This document shows positions 12,360 through 22,100 of a DNA stretch of 64,000 bases, in pieces (the first letter of the stretch is position 1; every line of letters starts with the position of its first letter). The stretch lies in contig NZ_JAODOQ010000001.1 in the NCBI RefSeq assembly GCF_025398315.1, forward strand, positions 2,480,001 to 2,544,000, written 5' to 3'. The stretch comes from Shewanella phaeophyticola. Lineage in GTDB: Bacteria; Pseudomonadota; Gammaproteobacteria; Enterobacterales; Shewanellaceae. The position numbers and the translations under genes are program-made. Under the pieces are notes generated by a model. That model made no database searches. It saw nothing but the letters and a program-made list of their open reading frames with translations, and was not told where the DNA came from.

Positions 12360-13782
12360 TTATTGCACGACATCTTTAGGGTGTTCTTTTTGGCTTAATA
12401 AGTTCAGTGATTGTGGCTGTATCAATTGATAAATATCATCGCGATACTGAGCAAGGTGTTGTTCATCTACCCAAGCAGGCCAATACACCATGTGCACGGG
12501 TAAAGTCTTCGATAGAGCAAACCACTGAGTTTGAGTGTAATTAGCCTGTAAGCGTTTCCAGGTACGCTTGTCGATCACTAGGCGATTAGCAAACCAATCT
12601 GCCAACTGCTGTATTTTTTCAATACGCACACATCCAGACGATAAATCACGATCAGACTGCGCGAACAAAGACTTGGTTGGAGTGTCATGTAAATAGATGT
12701 TTTGATCATTATTAAAATGAAATTTATATCGACCTAGCGCATTGTCACCACCAGGGCGTTGCACCACACGATAAGGAAAGCGTCCTCTGGCCTCTTGCTG
12801 CCATTGCTGCGGCGTATACTCAACTCGATTCCCCTCATGATCAAACACATCAAAATGTTTGTCAGTAAAGTAGTGACCGTTTTGCCTCACATGCGGCAAA
12901 ATGTCTTGGGTCAGTAATTGCCTTGGTACTGTCCAGGTTGGATTAATAATGATATTCGATATTTGCCCTGTCATCTGCGGGGTTTGTCGATACGGCTTTC
13001 CGACAATCACTTTCGATGACAATACCACCTGATCTTTGTCGACTAACGCCATTTGAAATGCGGGGATATTAACCAACAAATATGGCTGCGGTAACTGACT
13101 CAGGTAGGTGGTTTTTTCGACAAAACTTTTGGCTAATATTATTGCCCGCTGTTGAGGGGTTTGGTTTAACCAAAATAAGGTTCTTAGGTACAATAACGGC
13201 ATCCGCCTTTAAACCATGGCGAGACTGAAAACGCTGAACACTCTTAGCTAAAGTGGGCAAATACACCACTTCATCAGCAAGGTATTCATTGGCGTCACCG
13301 AGTAACCACAGACGCTGACTAATTTGTTTGATACTAGGATGGCCATCACCGGGTCGCAGTAAACCACCAGGCTCAATGGCTGGCCATTCTTGTGTTTCAG
13401 CTAACCACATTAATTTGCGCAGATAATTGATAACCCCAAGGTAATCATCTACTGCCGGCTCCAGGGCTATATTTTTATCAATCACAGATGCATGACGGTC
13501 TAACGCATCAAATGGCAATAACACTTGTTTTTTATGCCAAAAATCAGCCACACTTTGTTGAATATTATCGATGTATTCTAATTGCTGAGCATCAGAGCCT
13601 GTTTGCAAAATGGCGAGGTATTTTTCACGCTCAACCGTGGGCTCAGCCAAATATTGCAGTAATAGGTGTTGAGTTAAATTTTTGTATTGCTCAGAGGCTT
13701 GAGCCAATGAAGAAGGTAGCAAACACATCAGCCATAAACTGATGATACTCACAACGACTGACCACTTCGATTTGTTAAGCAT
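12360..13782 (-). CDS. ldtD: L,D-transpeptidase LdtD/YcbB (one frameshift near 13180)
   Basis: Periplasmic L,D-transpeptidase that makes 3-3 peptidoglycan crosslinks and can bypass beta-lactam inhibition. The order is signal peptide (to about residue 30, ending LAQAS), a scaffold domain, a peptidoglycan-binding domain ending in VQRFQSRHGLKAD, and a YkuD catalytic domain with HDTPTKSLFAQ and SSGCVRI carrying the catalytic Cys. The frame breaks at about 13179-13191; reading GGCCCTAAGACC restores the canonical GVIGPKTLFWLN segment. The ATG at 13782 has GGGGAAG just upstream. At about 474 residues it is shorter than E. coli LdtD (615). Confidence 0.9.
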
Positions 13783-14052
13783 GCACTTCCCCATCTGCCA
13801 CTACACCTCCATATTGTCACGTTTCACATCATGGTTAAATCGCTAAATTGATTATGGCAAAAAATATCACCTTTGAATGACAGATACATTTAAGCAACAA
13901 AACTTCATACCAAAGCGTTACCTACGAGTATATAAATCAAGCAAGCACATAAAAATTAATCAATTAACATTAAATAATGAATAGACAACTAGGAACAGAG
14001 AAGGTGAATTGATATAAGGTGCGCTAGCAGCGCATTTAGCAAAGAGGAAACA

Positions 14053-14325
14053 ATGAATAAAAAGCAACTTATCCAATCGATGGCAATCAAAATGGATATC
14101 CCTCAAACTCAAGTCAAACAACAGCTTGAACAAATTTTACACGTCATTCATCAAGGATTATCGGAAGGCGAGAAAATCTATATTCCTCAATTTGGTACAT
14201 TTGAATTACGCTTTCATTTACCTAAAACCGGCCGCAATCCACAAACAGGGGAAGCCATCGAGATAGACGGATTTAACCAGCCAAGCTTTAAAGCATCACC
14301 AGCATTAAAAACATTACTCAAATAG
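14053..14325 (+). CDS. HU/IHF-family DNA-binding protein
   Basis: Histone-like DNA-bending protein of 90 residues. It has the helical dimerisation part at residues 1-45 and the DNA-binding arm, with the family signature as GTFELRFHLPKTGRNPQTGE at about residues 51-70, including the tip R-N-P. The family is usually NKTELIDAIA-like at the start, and this copy differs (NKKQLIQSMAIKMDIPQTQV), so it is a divergent paralogue rather than the main HupA or HupB. It has a good ribosome-binding site (AGAGGAAACA) and is monocistronic, with a hairpin about 130 nt downstream. Confidence 0.85.
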   Translation: MNKKQLIQSMAIKMDIPQTQVKQQLEQILHVIHQGLSEGEKIYIPQFGTFELRFHLPKTGRNPQTGEAIEIDGFNQPSFKASPALKTLLK

Positions 14326-14455
14326 TGATCAATTCTAAACGTTTAGGAAATATTGGTTAACTAATTAGTTAAACCTTCAGCGGTTTTAAATCACTACACC
14401 TTCACAAAATTAATCTTAATTTAATATTTTTGCTTTATATCAACCGCTTAATCAT

Positions 14456-14486
14456 ATGCAAGCCTCCAAAATTTAGAGGCTTGCAT
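14456..14486. terminator. Hairpin downstream of the HU-like gene
   Basis: An exact 11-bp stem (ATGCAAGCCTC and complement) closes a 9-nt loop. There is no clear T tract, so its function as a terminator is only probable. It is the main recognisable structure in the AT-rich gene-poor stretch 14326-14543. Confidence 0.5.
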
Positions 14487-14543
14487 TATAGACTCTTACA
14501 CAATTAATCATTCCTAATAATAAAAAGAGAAAAGGAGACACTT

Positions 14544-14687
14544 GTGAAGAATGTGGTTTATATTAAATTCAAACATTTATATTACTTGAAATATAATATT
14601 TATGACCTTAGCGCTATCGTAAAACAACCAAATGTTGCTCTCTCTATCAGCGGTAATCCAGTTGCACGGAGCAAGTCATACAAATGA
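14544..14687 (+). CDS. Possible small protein of 47 residues
   Basis: A GTG-started reading frame with a strong ribosome-binding site (AAAAGGAGA, 7 nt upstream). The product is basic and rich in Tyr, Lys and Asn (starts MKNVVYIKFKHLYYLKYN) with no recognised domain. It ends 128 nt before the GMC dehydrogenase and could be a leader peptide, a small protein or chance. I do not recognise it. The rest of the 490-nt interval between the HU gene and the dehydrogenase shows only AT-rich sequence and one hairpin. Confidence 0.3.
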   Translation: MKNVVYIKFKHLYYLKYNIYDLSAIVKQPNVALSISGNPVARSKSYK

Positions 14688-14815
14688 CTGTTATATAAAA
14701 TTAGATTTTACACAAGTTGCTGATTTTACTATTATCAAAATTAGGAATTAAACTAGTCGTAATCTGATTGCTTCAAAATACATGAAACGATTAACATTAT
14801 AGGAAGCTTAATGAC

Positions 14816-16240
14816 ATGGACGACCATTACGAAATGATTGTTATTGGCTCAGGATTTGGCAGCCTTTTCTTTATAAAACAATATTTAAACAAAAAACCCA
14901 ATGCCAAAATCGCTGTTATTGAATGGGGTGAGAACCGTAGTCATAGTTGGCAAGTAACAAACAACAAGAATTCTGAATTTTCCTCTAGCAACACCCACGC
15001 ACAAGATAGTCATCATAAACCTTGGAATTATACGATTGGGCTCGGAGGTGGTACCAATTGTTGGTTTGGTCAAACACCACGTTTTATACCCGCAGATTTC
15101 GAAATGAAATCTAAGTTTAATATTTCAGATGACTGGCCATTCTCATATAATGATTTAGAGCCATATTATATGGCCGCTGAAAATATTATGGCTATATCTG
15201 GTTCAGATGCAATGGGTAAAGTATCACCAAGATCCGGCTCTTTTCCTCTTCCGCCCCACAGGGTGAGTGCGATTGATGAAATAATGATGGCCGCGCAACC
15301 TAATTTACATTTTCCAATTGCTACAGCGCGCTCACCTCTTGCATTAAAAAACAGGAACCAGTGCTGTGCAACAGCTCAATGTAATTTATGCCCAGTAAAT
15401 GCAAAATTTACAGCTCATAATGGTTTAACAGAAATTCTAACGCATCCAAATATTACTTATTTTATGAATGCTCAAGCCCGTGAGGTTATACATCACAATG
15501 GCACGGCCTCAGGTGTAATGTATTTAACCAATAATGCAGAAGAACGCAGTATTTATGGCGATCTAATTGTCTTAGGAGCAAACGGTATTCAAAGCCCTGC
15601 AATACTACTAAGGTCGGGGATTAATCACCCACAAACAGGGGTTGGAATATGTGAGCAATTAGGTTATGAATATGAAGTTTTTTTAAATGGTGTCGATAAT
15701 TTTGGTGGCAGCACAATTACCACAGGGTTAAATTACAGCCTTTATGATTCACATCCTTACCGAGAAAAAGCTGGAGCTGCGCTATTTTATTTTGAAAATA
15801 GAATTAAACATGGTTTGCGTTTAGAAGAGGGCCGTTGGCGTCAAGTTCTGCCATTGCTTGTTGCGATTGAAGATTTACCTCAAACAAGTAATAGAGTTTC
15901 ACTCAACTCCCAAGGGCAAGCGTACGTATCTCATGCCAATGTCTCTTCATATGCAAGAGCTGGATTACAACATGTGCATGATAATATAGAAAAAGTATTA
16001 GCACCTCTTCCTGTAGAAAAGATAATCCCGCTGAGAGAAAGACCTACTGAATCACATATTCAATGTTCACTTCGTTCCGGTCATGATGCAAATAAATTTG
16101 TAGTTGATGGTGACTCTTTACATCATAAAATGCGCAACCTTGTTGTTGTTGGTAGCTCTACATTCACAACTTGTCCTCCTGCAAATCCAAGTTTAACTGT
16201 TGCCGCGATGTCTTTAAGAGCGGCTGATAGATTGGTATAA
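14816..16240 (+). CDS. GMC-family FAD dehydrogenase, catalytic subunit with Fe-S cysteine motif
   Basis: A 474-residue flavoprotein of the glucose-methanol-choline family. The FAD dinucleotide motif is VIGSGFGS (residues 9-16), with acidic E36 after strand 2, then GLGGGTNCWFG (75-85), and a C-terminal STFTTCPPANPSLTVAAMSL with the family N-P pair. Cysteines 183, 184, 189 and 192 (CCATAQCNLC) have the C-C-x4-C spacing of the [3Fe-4S] ligands known in bacterial FAD glucose dehydrogenase alpha subunits. It has no signal peptide, but the next gene carries a Tat signal, so co-export is likely. AGGAAG lies 9 nt upstream of the start. The substrate (a sugar or alcohol) cannot be told. Confidence 0.8.
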   Translation: MDDHYEMIVIGSGFGSLFFIKQYLNKKPNAKIAVIEWGENRSHSWQVTNNKNSEFSSSNTHAQDSHHKPWNYTIGLGGGTNCWFGQTPRFIPADFEMKSKFNISDDWPFSYNDLEPYYMAAENIMAISGSDAMGKVSPRSGSFPLPPHRVSAIDEIMMAAQPNLHFPIATARSPLALKNRNQCCATAQCNLCPVNAKFTAHNGLTEILTHPNITYFMNAQAREVIHHNGTASGVMYLTNNAEERSIYGDLIVLGANGIQSPAILLRSGINHPQTGVGICEQLGYEYEVFLNGVDNFGGSTITTGLNYSLYDSHPYREKAGAALFYFENRIKHGLRLEEGRWRQVLPLLVAIEDLPQTSNRVSLNSQGQAYVSHANVSSYARAGLQHVHDNIEKVLAPLPVEKIIPLRERPTESHIQCSLRSGHDANKFVVDGDSLHHKMRNLVVVGSSTFTTCPPANPSLTVAAMSLRAADRLV

Positions 16241-16244
16241 CTAT

Positions 16245-16694
16245 ATGAATAAATCTATTGAACGTCGTAAATTTCTCAAAATATGTGCAGCAACATCCAT
16301 AGTTGCAGTACTGCCCTTAGGGATCTATGTGCTAGATAACGAAAGTCGTTTATGTCAGTTAGTTGAAGAGATATTAACTAAACATTTACCAGGAAGAATA
16401 ATTCTTCAAGCTGATATAGAAAAGTTCTCAAAGGATTTTTTTATTGAAAGATATGATATCGCCTTAAAAACTCATATTTTCTCGGTTTTGGCTCCATTAG
16501 TTCGAGTCGCGTCAGGTTTCGATGAGGATCTACATGGCAAAATTGATAACCTTGAACGAATGATTTTGACAAAGTTTCTTTTAAATAGTGACTTTTTTGC
16601 AAATGATGCAAAGAAAAAAACGATTATTTATAATGGTGCTACAAGTAATATCTGCAGAACTAAAAATCCATTTGCACAATTTTTAACACCATAA
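16245..16694 (+). CDS. Tat-signal small subunit of the GMC dehydrogenase
   Basis: A 149-residue protein starting four bases after the catalytic subunit. The N-terminus IERRKFLKICAATSIVAV is a clear twin-arginine signal. The mature part resembles the gluconate 2-dehydrogenase subunit-3 / FAD-GDH gamma subunit type, which escorts the signal-less catalytic subunit through the Tat pathway; I base this on size, position and signal, since sequence similarity is weak. No c-type cytochrome subunit (no CxxCH protein) follows, which is unusual for this type of complex. Confidence 0.65.
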   Translation: MNKSIERRKFLKICAATSIVAVLPLGIYVLDNESRLCQLVEEILTKHLPGRIILQADIEKFSKDFFIERYDIALKTHIFSVLAPLVRVASGFDEDLHGKIDNLERMILTKFLLNSDFFANDAKKKTIIYNGATSNICRTKNPFAQFLTP

Positions 16695-16729
16695 AATTAT
16701 CATTACAGGCTTAAAGCAAATCTAAAAAA

Positions 16730-16765
16730 TCAGATAAAATAGTGCTTATGATGAATTTTATCTGA
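16730..16765. terminator. Possible terminator after the dehydrogenase pair
   Basis: An 11-bp stem (TCAGATAAAAT and its complement) encloses a 14-nt loop 35 nt after the small-subunit stop. It is AT-rich and lacks a T tract, so it is only a weak candidate. Confidence 0.35.
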
Positions 16766-16838
16766 AGATGAATAACCTTGTTGGGACAAACATTTATCTT
16801 TTTCAAACGATAGTCCCACATGATATTTGAATAAGTAA

Positions 16839-16915
16839 TGGTGCCCGAGGCCAGACTATTCTTGGAACGAAGAGTGGCACGCCTGCTGTTCTTCCAGAGC
16901 GCGAGGGACTTTGAA
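16839..16915 (-). pseudogene. Decayed tRNA-Leu copy
   Basis: The plus-strand text begins TGGTGCCCGAGGCCAGACT, which equals the 3' end of the intact tRNA-Leu at 17040 except for one base. Further blocks TGGCACGC and GCGAGGGA also match in order, but two insertions separate them and the anticodon-side and 5' parts are lost. It cannot fold as a tRNA. It is probably the remnant of a tandem tRNA-Leu gene rather than a simple attachment-site duplicate. Confidence 0.7.
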
Positions 16916-16950
16916 CTTTGACTTCAGACTTCAGACTTCAGACTTTGAAA
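16912..16950. repeat. Short tandem repeat (7-bp unit)
   Basis: The unit ACTTCAG occurs three times in a row at 16921-16941, flanked by partial units ACTTTGA on both sides. It lies between the decayed tRNA copy and the tRNA terminator. Confidence 0.7.
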
Positions 16951-16975
16951 CTAACGATAAAACCAAATTTCAGAC

Positions 16976-17010
16976 GTAAAAAAGCCCCAACTCATGTTGA
17001 GGCTTTTTTT
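16976..17010 (-). terminator. Terminator of tRNA-Leu
   Basis: AAAAAGCC and GGCTTTTT pair, with an inner CAAC/GTTG stem and a TCAT loop, followed by T's on the minus strand, 30 nt after the tRNA 3' end. Confidence 0.75.
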
Positions 17011-17039
17011 ACACCACTCTCTATTACTAGAGATTATAA

Positions 17040-17125
17040 TGGTACCCGAGGCCAGACTTGAACTGGCACGCTTATTCAGCGAGGGATTTTAAATCCCTTG
17101 TGTCTACCGATTCCACCACTCGGGC
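17040..17125 (-). tRNA. tRNA-Leu (anticodon UAA)
   Basis: The minus strand starts GCCCGAGTGGTGGAATCGG, with D-loop GGTAGACA, anticodon stem AGGGA/TCCCT around loop TTTAAAA (anticodon TAA), a long variable arm (GCTGAATAAGC), T-loop GTTCAAGTC and an encoded CCA end. At 86 nt it is a class II tRNA and closely resembles E. coli leuZ, including the G1-U72 wobble pair. Confidence 0.96.
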
Positions 17126-17177
17126 AAAACTTGTTGTGTTTTGATATCGAATATCAAGGCACTAAATTTTGATTTCT

Positions 17178-17221
17178 ACCAAGTTAATCTAGGTCGTATC
17201 TAGCGTCCCGCTTAACTTGGT
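17178..17221. repeat. Inverted repeat upstream of tRNA-Leu
   Basis: ACCAAGTTAA at 17178-17187 is repeated as its exact complement at 17212-17221 with 24 nt between. It lies about 50 nt upstream of the tRNA on the minus strand. Whether it is regulatory or a repeat remnant cannot be told. Confidence 0.45.
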
Positions 17222-17367
17222 GCATACTTTACTGATTTTTTTACGCCAGGCAACAAAAATATTATCTTGCTTGAACTGAACGCTTCAAAATTCGACAATT
17301 CGATTTAAATTACAGCAAACTGAGTAAGTTAACGTCATCCATATTTTATATTTCCCTAGCAGCATAA

Positions 17368-17700
17368 TTAATTCGCTCTAACAGGTGTTAGCCCTTTACT
17401 GCGATGGGTCACTGCGTCATCAATGTCAAAACCAGCTTGCGACCAAACTTGCGCCTCTTCTACATTAAAAGACTCTTTTGCCCAAATAGTGGCAGTGTCT
17501 AAACTAAAATTAGCTTGCACCCAACCATCGGCCTCGCTAGCGCTAAAACCTCTTACTCGCCAATTTTGAGCTTGAGTCGCATCAAAGCCAATCGATTTCC
17601 ATTGGCTAATTTCTCGCTCAGACATGCCTTCCCAGCTAGGAACTGACGCACAACCAATAACCAATGACACTAATAGACCAGCAAACAGTTTCTTCATCAT
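17368..17700 (-). CDS. Lipoprotein made of 13-residue repeats
   Basis: A protein of about 110 residues with a lipoprotein signal (LLVSLVIGCAS, lipobox VIGC), so it is probably membrane-anchored in the periplasm. After the Cys it consists of about six consecutive 13-residue units of the form G-F-x-x-x-x-A-x-x-W-x-x-x: GMSEREISQWKSI, GFDATQAQNWRVR, GFSASEADGWVQA, NFSLDTATIWAKE, SFNVEEAQVWSQA and GFDIDDAVTHRSK. Each unit looks like a short helix-turn. I do not know a function. The start at ATG 17700 (or 17697) is preferred over a TTG two codons upstream. It is monocistronic. Confidence 0.7.
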   Translation of the reverse strand: MMKKLFAGLLVSLVIGCASVPSWEGMSEREISQWKSIGFDATQAQNWRVRGFSASEADGWVQANFSLDTATIWAKESFNVEEAQVWSQAGFDIDDAVTHRSKGLTPVRAN

Positions 17701-17807
17701 TTTCAATCACTCACAATAATACTCAAGTCTTGCAAAGAGCTTGTAAAGTATAGCGTTAATTAATATTGCGGATAATATCTGAGATTGGATTTTATACAAG
17801 CAGGATT

Positions 17808-17992
17808 ATACCAATCGGGATAAATAAGTGATCAGAGATTGCGTAGAAAAAATCACTTAGAATAAGGCAGAAATTGCAGCAAGCTAGTTGTTCTAACTTC
17901 AAAATTTCTAACGATGTTATAAGCGATGTTATAAGCGATGTTATAAGCGATGTTAACCAGTAAGAAGATCACATTCTTGTGCTGATTGGTAT
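17808..17992. repeat. MITE-like repeat with ATACCAATC terminal inverted repeats
   Basis: A 185-bp non-coding block bounded by ATACCAATC and GATTGGTAT. Its right end (GATCACATTCTTGTGCTGATTGGTAT) is nearly identical to the right half of the 46-bp palindrome at 34643. It occupies most of the gap between the repeat lipoprotein and rluB; no transposase is present. Confidence 0.6.
17911..17955. repeat. 12-bp tandem repeat inside the MITE-like element
   Basis: The unit ATAAGCGATGTT repeats three times in direct succession, preceded by a partial unit (ACGATGTT). Such short-unit arrays can vary in copy number. Confidence 0.75.
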
Positions 17993-18018
17993 TGCATAGA
18001 TTTAATTTAAACAGTCAA

Positions 18019-18044
18019 TAAAAAGGCCGCTTGCGCGACCTTTA
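18019..18044 (-). terminator. Terminator of rluB
   Basis: On the minus strand AAAGGTCGC and GCGGCCTTT pair (one G-U) around GCAA, followed by TTTATTG, 24 nt after the rluB stop. Confidence 0.75.
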
Positions 18045-18067
18045 AAGATAAAACCTACACCAAATAA

Positions 18068-18939
18068 TTAGTCACGTTGGCGCGTTGGTTTTCCGTGGTT
18101 TGAACCCACTTTATGTTTACGCACAGCACGGCGAATTTTAGCACTCTTCACTTTAGAGCGCGCAACACTGTGTTTGTCTGTACCAAGCATCGAACGCGTT
18201 TCAGGCTCTAAACCGGCAAGCTGACGTAAATAGTTAACCTGGTCAATCGGTAGTTCAACCCAACCTCCACGAGGCAATGTTTTAGGTAACTCAACTTGGC
18301 CGTAGCGCACACGGATCAAACGACTTACTTGCACTTCTTGTGATTCCCATAAACGACGTACTTCACGGTTACGCCCTTCACGTAGGGTCACATGCCACCA
18401 TTGGTTAATACCTTCACCACCAGCGGCTTTAATGCTGTCAAATTGTGCTGAGCCGTCTTCTAACGTCACGCCAGTACGTAAACGTTGTACCGCTGCTTCT
18501 GGCACTTCACCAAAAGTACGTACTGCATATTCACGCTCAACTTCGTTTGATGGGTGCATTAAACGGTTAGCTAATTCACCATCACAGGTAAACAACAGTA
18601 AACCCGAGGTATTAATATCTAAACGACCAACAGCCACCCAGCGTGCATCACGCACTTTAGGTAAACGTTCAAATACGGTCGTACGGCCTTCAGGATCTTT
18701 GCGCGAGCAAATTTCACCTTCAGGTTTATGATAAGCAAGCACACGACAAATAATGTCATCTGCTGATTTTAATGAAATCGCGCGGCCATCAATACGTACT
18801 TTAGCATCAGCTTCAACACGATCGCCTAAACTCGCGATTTCACCGTCAACACTAACTCGGCCTGCAGCAATCCATGCCTCCATCTCACGACGGGAGCCAT
18901 GGCCTGCACGGCCAAGACTTTCTGCAATTTTTCACTCAT
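18068..18939 (-). CDS. rluB: 23S rRNA pseudouridine(2605) synthase RluB (one frameshift near 18911)
   Basis: Makes pseudouridine 2605 in 23S rRNA during large-subunit assembly. It has an N-terminal S4 RNA-binding domain and a pseudouridine synthase domain with the catalytic segment [15 protein letters not shown] (Asp nucleophile) and [12 protein letters not shown], followed by a basic tail ([10 protein letters not shown]). The true start is the ATG at 18939 (MSEKLQKVL). A one-base loss at 18910-18913 (GGCC for GGCCC) breaks the frame; restoring it gives [19 protein letters not shown], identical in pattern to E. coli, and a length of 291 residues as in E. coli. Confidence 0.95.
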
Positions 18940-19091
18940 TAGCGGGGACTCTTTAAAGGTATTCTATAAAAAGCAAAAGGTTAATTGCATTTTGCTTTAT
19001 TGTCTTTTTAGGATTGTACCCGCCTATGGCGCATACAATTAGAAAAGTGCGCTGATTATACGCTGAATGTGGCAAACGAGCAAAAAATAAC

Positions 19092-19128
19092 AAAAAAAAC
19101 CGCCAACCCTGATATATGGGTCGGCGGT
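19092..19128 (-). terminator. Terminator of the RND efflux operon
   Basis: On the minus strand CCGCCGACCC and GGGTTGGCGG form a 10-bp stem (one G-U) followed by eight T's. It lies just after the permease stop codon, so the transcript ends before rluB. Confidence 0.88.
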
Positions 19129-19152
19129 CATTAAGCTTAACTCACACTGTAT

Positions 19153-22100
19153 CTAACCGTGAGTAATGTCTTGTTTATCGAAACGAATGTTAAACAATAA
19201 GCTGTACATCACTGGCAATACCACAAGAGTTAACAAAGACGCAAACCCAAGACCAAAGATAATCGTGATCGCCATCGAACCAAAAAAGGCATCGCTGATG
19301 AGCGGGATCATCCCTAGCATTGTGGTGATAGCCGCCATCATTACTGGGCGAACACGACTCACACAAGAATGCACTAATGCATTTGTCGGCGCGGCTCCAT
19401 CATGAAGTTCAAGGTTTATCTGTTCAACCAATACAATACCGTTTTTAATCACCATGCCCGACAGACTCAGCAAACCAAGTAAAGCCATAAAGCTAAAAGG
19501 TGCGTCAAACAACAGTAAGCCTGCTGATACTCCAATAACCGCAAGTGGCACAGTAAACCAAATCACTAAAGGCTGCCTGACCGAATTAAACAACAATACG
19601 GTAATTAAAAACATCGCCAAATAGCCTAGTGGAATTGAGCTAAATACAGCCGTTTGTGCTTCACCAGCTGATTCATACTCGCCGCCCCACTCTAGGCGGT
19701 AACCGGCCGGTAATTCAATAGCTTCAACTTGTGCTTTAACTTTACGGTGCACTGAATCTGCCGTTTCGTTTGAGCCTAATTTCGGATCACCCAATACTGC
19801 TAGCATACGGATCCTGTCTCGGCGCATGACCAAAGGGTTTTCCCATTCGGTAGTAAACTCACTAACAACTTGAGTTGCTGGTACAAAGGTATTGTTCTCG
19901 GAGCTCCAAATTTGCATTTTCCATAAACTGTCTGCGTGCAATCGCTCTTCAGCAGGAGCACGAGCAATAATCGGCAATAAATGGCTGGTTTCACGGTATA
20001 TGCCAATTTGCTTACCGCTAAAGTTAAGTAGCAGTGCGTTATCTAAGTCTTGCTTACTTATGCCTGTTTCACGCGCTTGAGCATTGAGTAATTGCGGACG
20101 GATAACGGGTACTTGATTACGCCAATCATGTCGAACACCATCCATTGTGGGCTCGGCATTAAAAATAGCTTGAGCCTTTGTTGCTAAAGCACGGAGCACT
20201 TGTGGGTCTTCACCGTAAAAACGCGCTTCAATTTTGGCTGCTGGCGAAGGCCATTCTCCATCATCTTTAAGCGATATTGTGCTTGTGGGAACTGCTCTGC
20301 TAAATAGCGTTCAACTTCGGGCATATACGCTTTAACGGCATCTAAATCTTCCATTTCGATGATCATCTGAGCAAATGCGGCGTAACCTTTTTCAGGTTGA
20401 TATGGCAATACAAAACGTTGTGCACCTTGGCCAATCACACTCGACAAATGCACCATGCCGGTATTATTTTTCTCATCTTCTTGCATCAGCTTTTGTTCAA
20501 TGCCAGATACAAAACGCTCAGTCGCTTTAATATCTGTGCCTTCTGGCATCCATACATCGACAAAGAAAATAGGCGTATTTGAAGCCGGGAAAAACACATT
20601 TTTAATGTAGCCAAAACCAAACACCGCCGACACCAACATAGCCAGAACTAACAACAAGGTGACGATGCGATTACGAAGCACGAATGATAATGTGCCGCGA
20701 TAAGCTGTAAATAACCAACCTTTGTAAGGGTCACTTTCTTCATCAGTAGGCTCAGCATCTTTAAACAGCACATTGCAGAAAAACGGCGTTAACGTGATGG
20801 CCGTAATCCAACTGATGAACAATGAAATCATCAATACTTGGAATAACGAACGACAAAACTCACCTGCGGCATTTTGTGATAAGCCAATGGGTGCGAAAGC
20901 GATAATAGCAATAATGGTTGCACCTAATAGCGGCCACTGAGTTTGCGATACAATCAGCTTCGCTGCGGCTAAACGAGTTTTACCACGCTGTAATCCAATG
21001 AGCACCCCTTCTGTGATCACAATAGCGTTATCAACCAGCATCCCCAGTGCAATAATCAATGCCCCTAAGGAAATAAGCTGCAACTCAATGCCAAGCACTT
21101 TCATCATAATGAAAGTACCTAAAATAGTCAGTAACAGGATAAGACCCATTAATAAACCTGAGCGCAGCCCCATAAAGAGCAACAATACTGCAATAACAAT
21201 CCCAATTGACTCAAGTAAATTAATTAAGAAGCCTTGAACCGTGTTATCAACTTCATGACTTTGATTGTAAACAGTATCTAAAGCCATACCGATAGGTCGC
21301 TGCGACTCTAACTCTTGTATGCGTTGATTGACACGCTCACCCACATCAACCACGTTGACCCCGCTTGAGAATGAAATCCCCAAACTGAGCGCCAACTGGC
21401 CTCGGTTGTGATAAATCACACTCGGTGTTTCATCGTAGTCTTTGGCAATATGGGCTATGTCGCCCAGATAAATAAGTTCAGTACTACCCGGTGAACTCAC
21501 CACAAGACGAGACAACTCTTTTACAGAACTAAATTCACCCGTTGGGTGCAATCGGATACGATTGTCGCCAATAACAATACTGCCAGCATTAGACACCACG
21601 TTTTGATTGTTGACTAGGCTATATATGTAGCTTTGGTCTAACCCTAAAGCAGACAGCTTCTGTTGAGATATTTCAATAACCACTTGTTCAGTAATATTGC
21701 CTACAACTGACACTTTCTTAACCCCAGGAACCAACACGAGTTCACGGCGTAAAAAGTCTGCGTAGTTACTTAATTCACGGTTGTTAAAATCATCACCCGA
21801 TAAATTAAGTAAAATACCGTACACATCACCAAAGTCATCTATCACTTGTGGTGTCGCCGTTCCGGGAGGTAATTGGCCTTCGGTATCACTGACTTTACGG
21901 CGCATTTCGTCCCACACTTGAGGCAAACGAGATTTATCGTAACTGTCTTTAATTTCGATTTGAATTTGCGATAAACCCGCGCTGTTAATTGAGGTAATGT
22001 GTTTTACCCCGTCTAACTGCTGTAAGGCATTTTCAAGCGGCAGGGTCACCTCTTCTTCAACTTGCTCTGGCGATGCTCCAGGGTATGCGGTAATAACCAA

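Noticed and set aside
16839..16915. A second functional tRNA-Leu gene
   Set aside because: The 5' half and anticodon arm are missing and insertions break the rest, so no cloverleaf can form.
14326..17040. Genomic island inserted by a tRNA-targeting integrase
   Set aside because: No integrase is present, and the repeated tRNA end lies only about 200 bp from the real tRNA and does not bracket the dehydrogenase genes.
17911..17955. CRISPR-like array
   Set aside because: The units are 12 bp in direct succession without spacers, and no cas gene is present.
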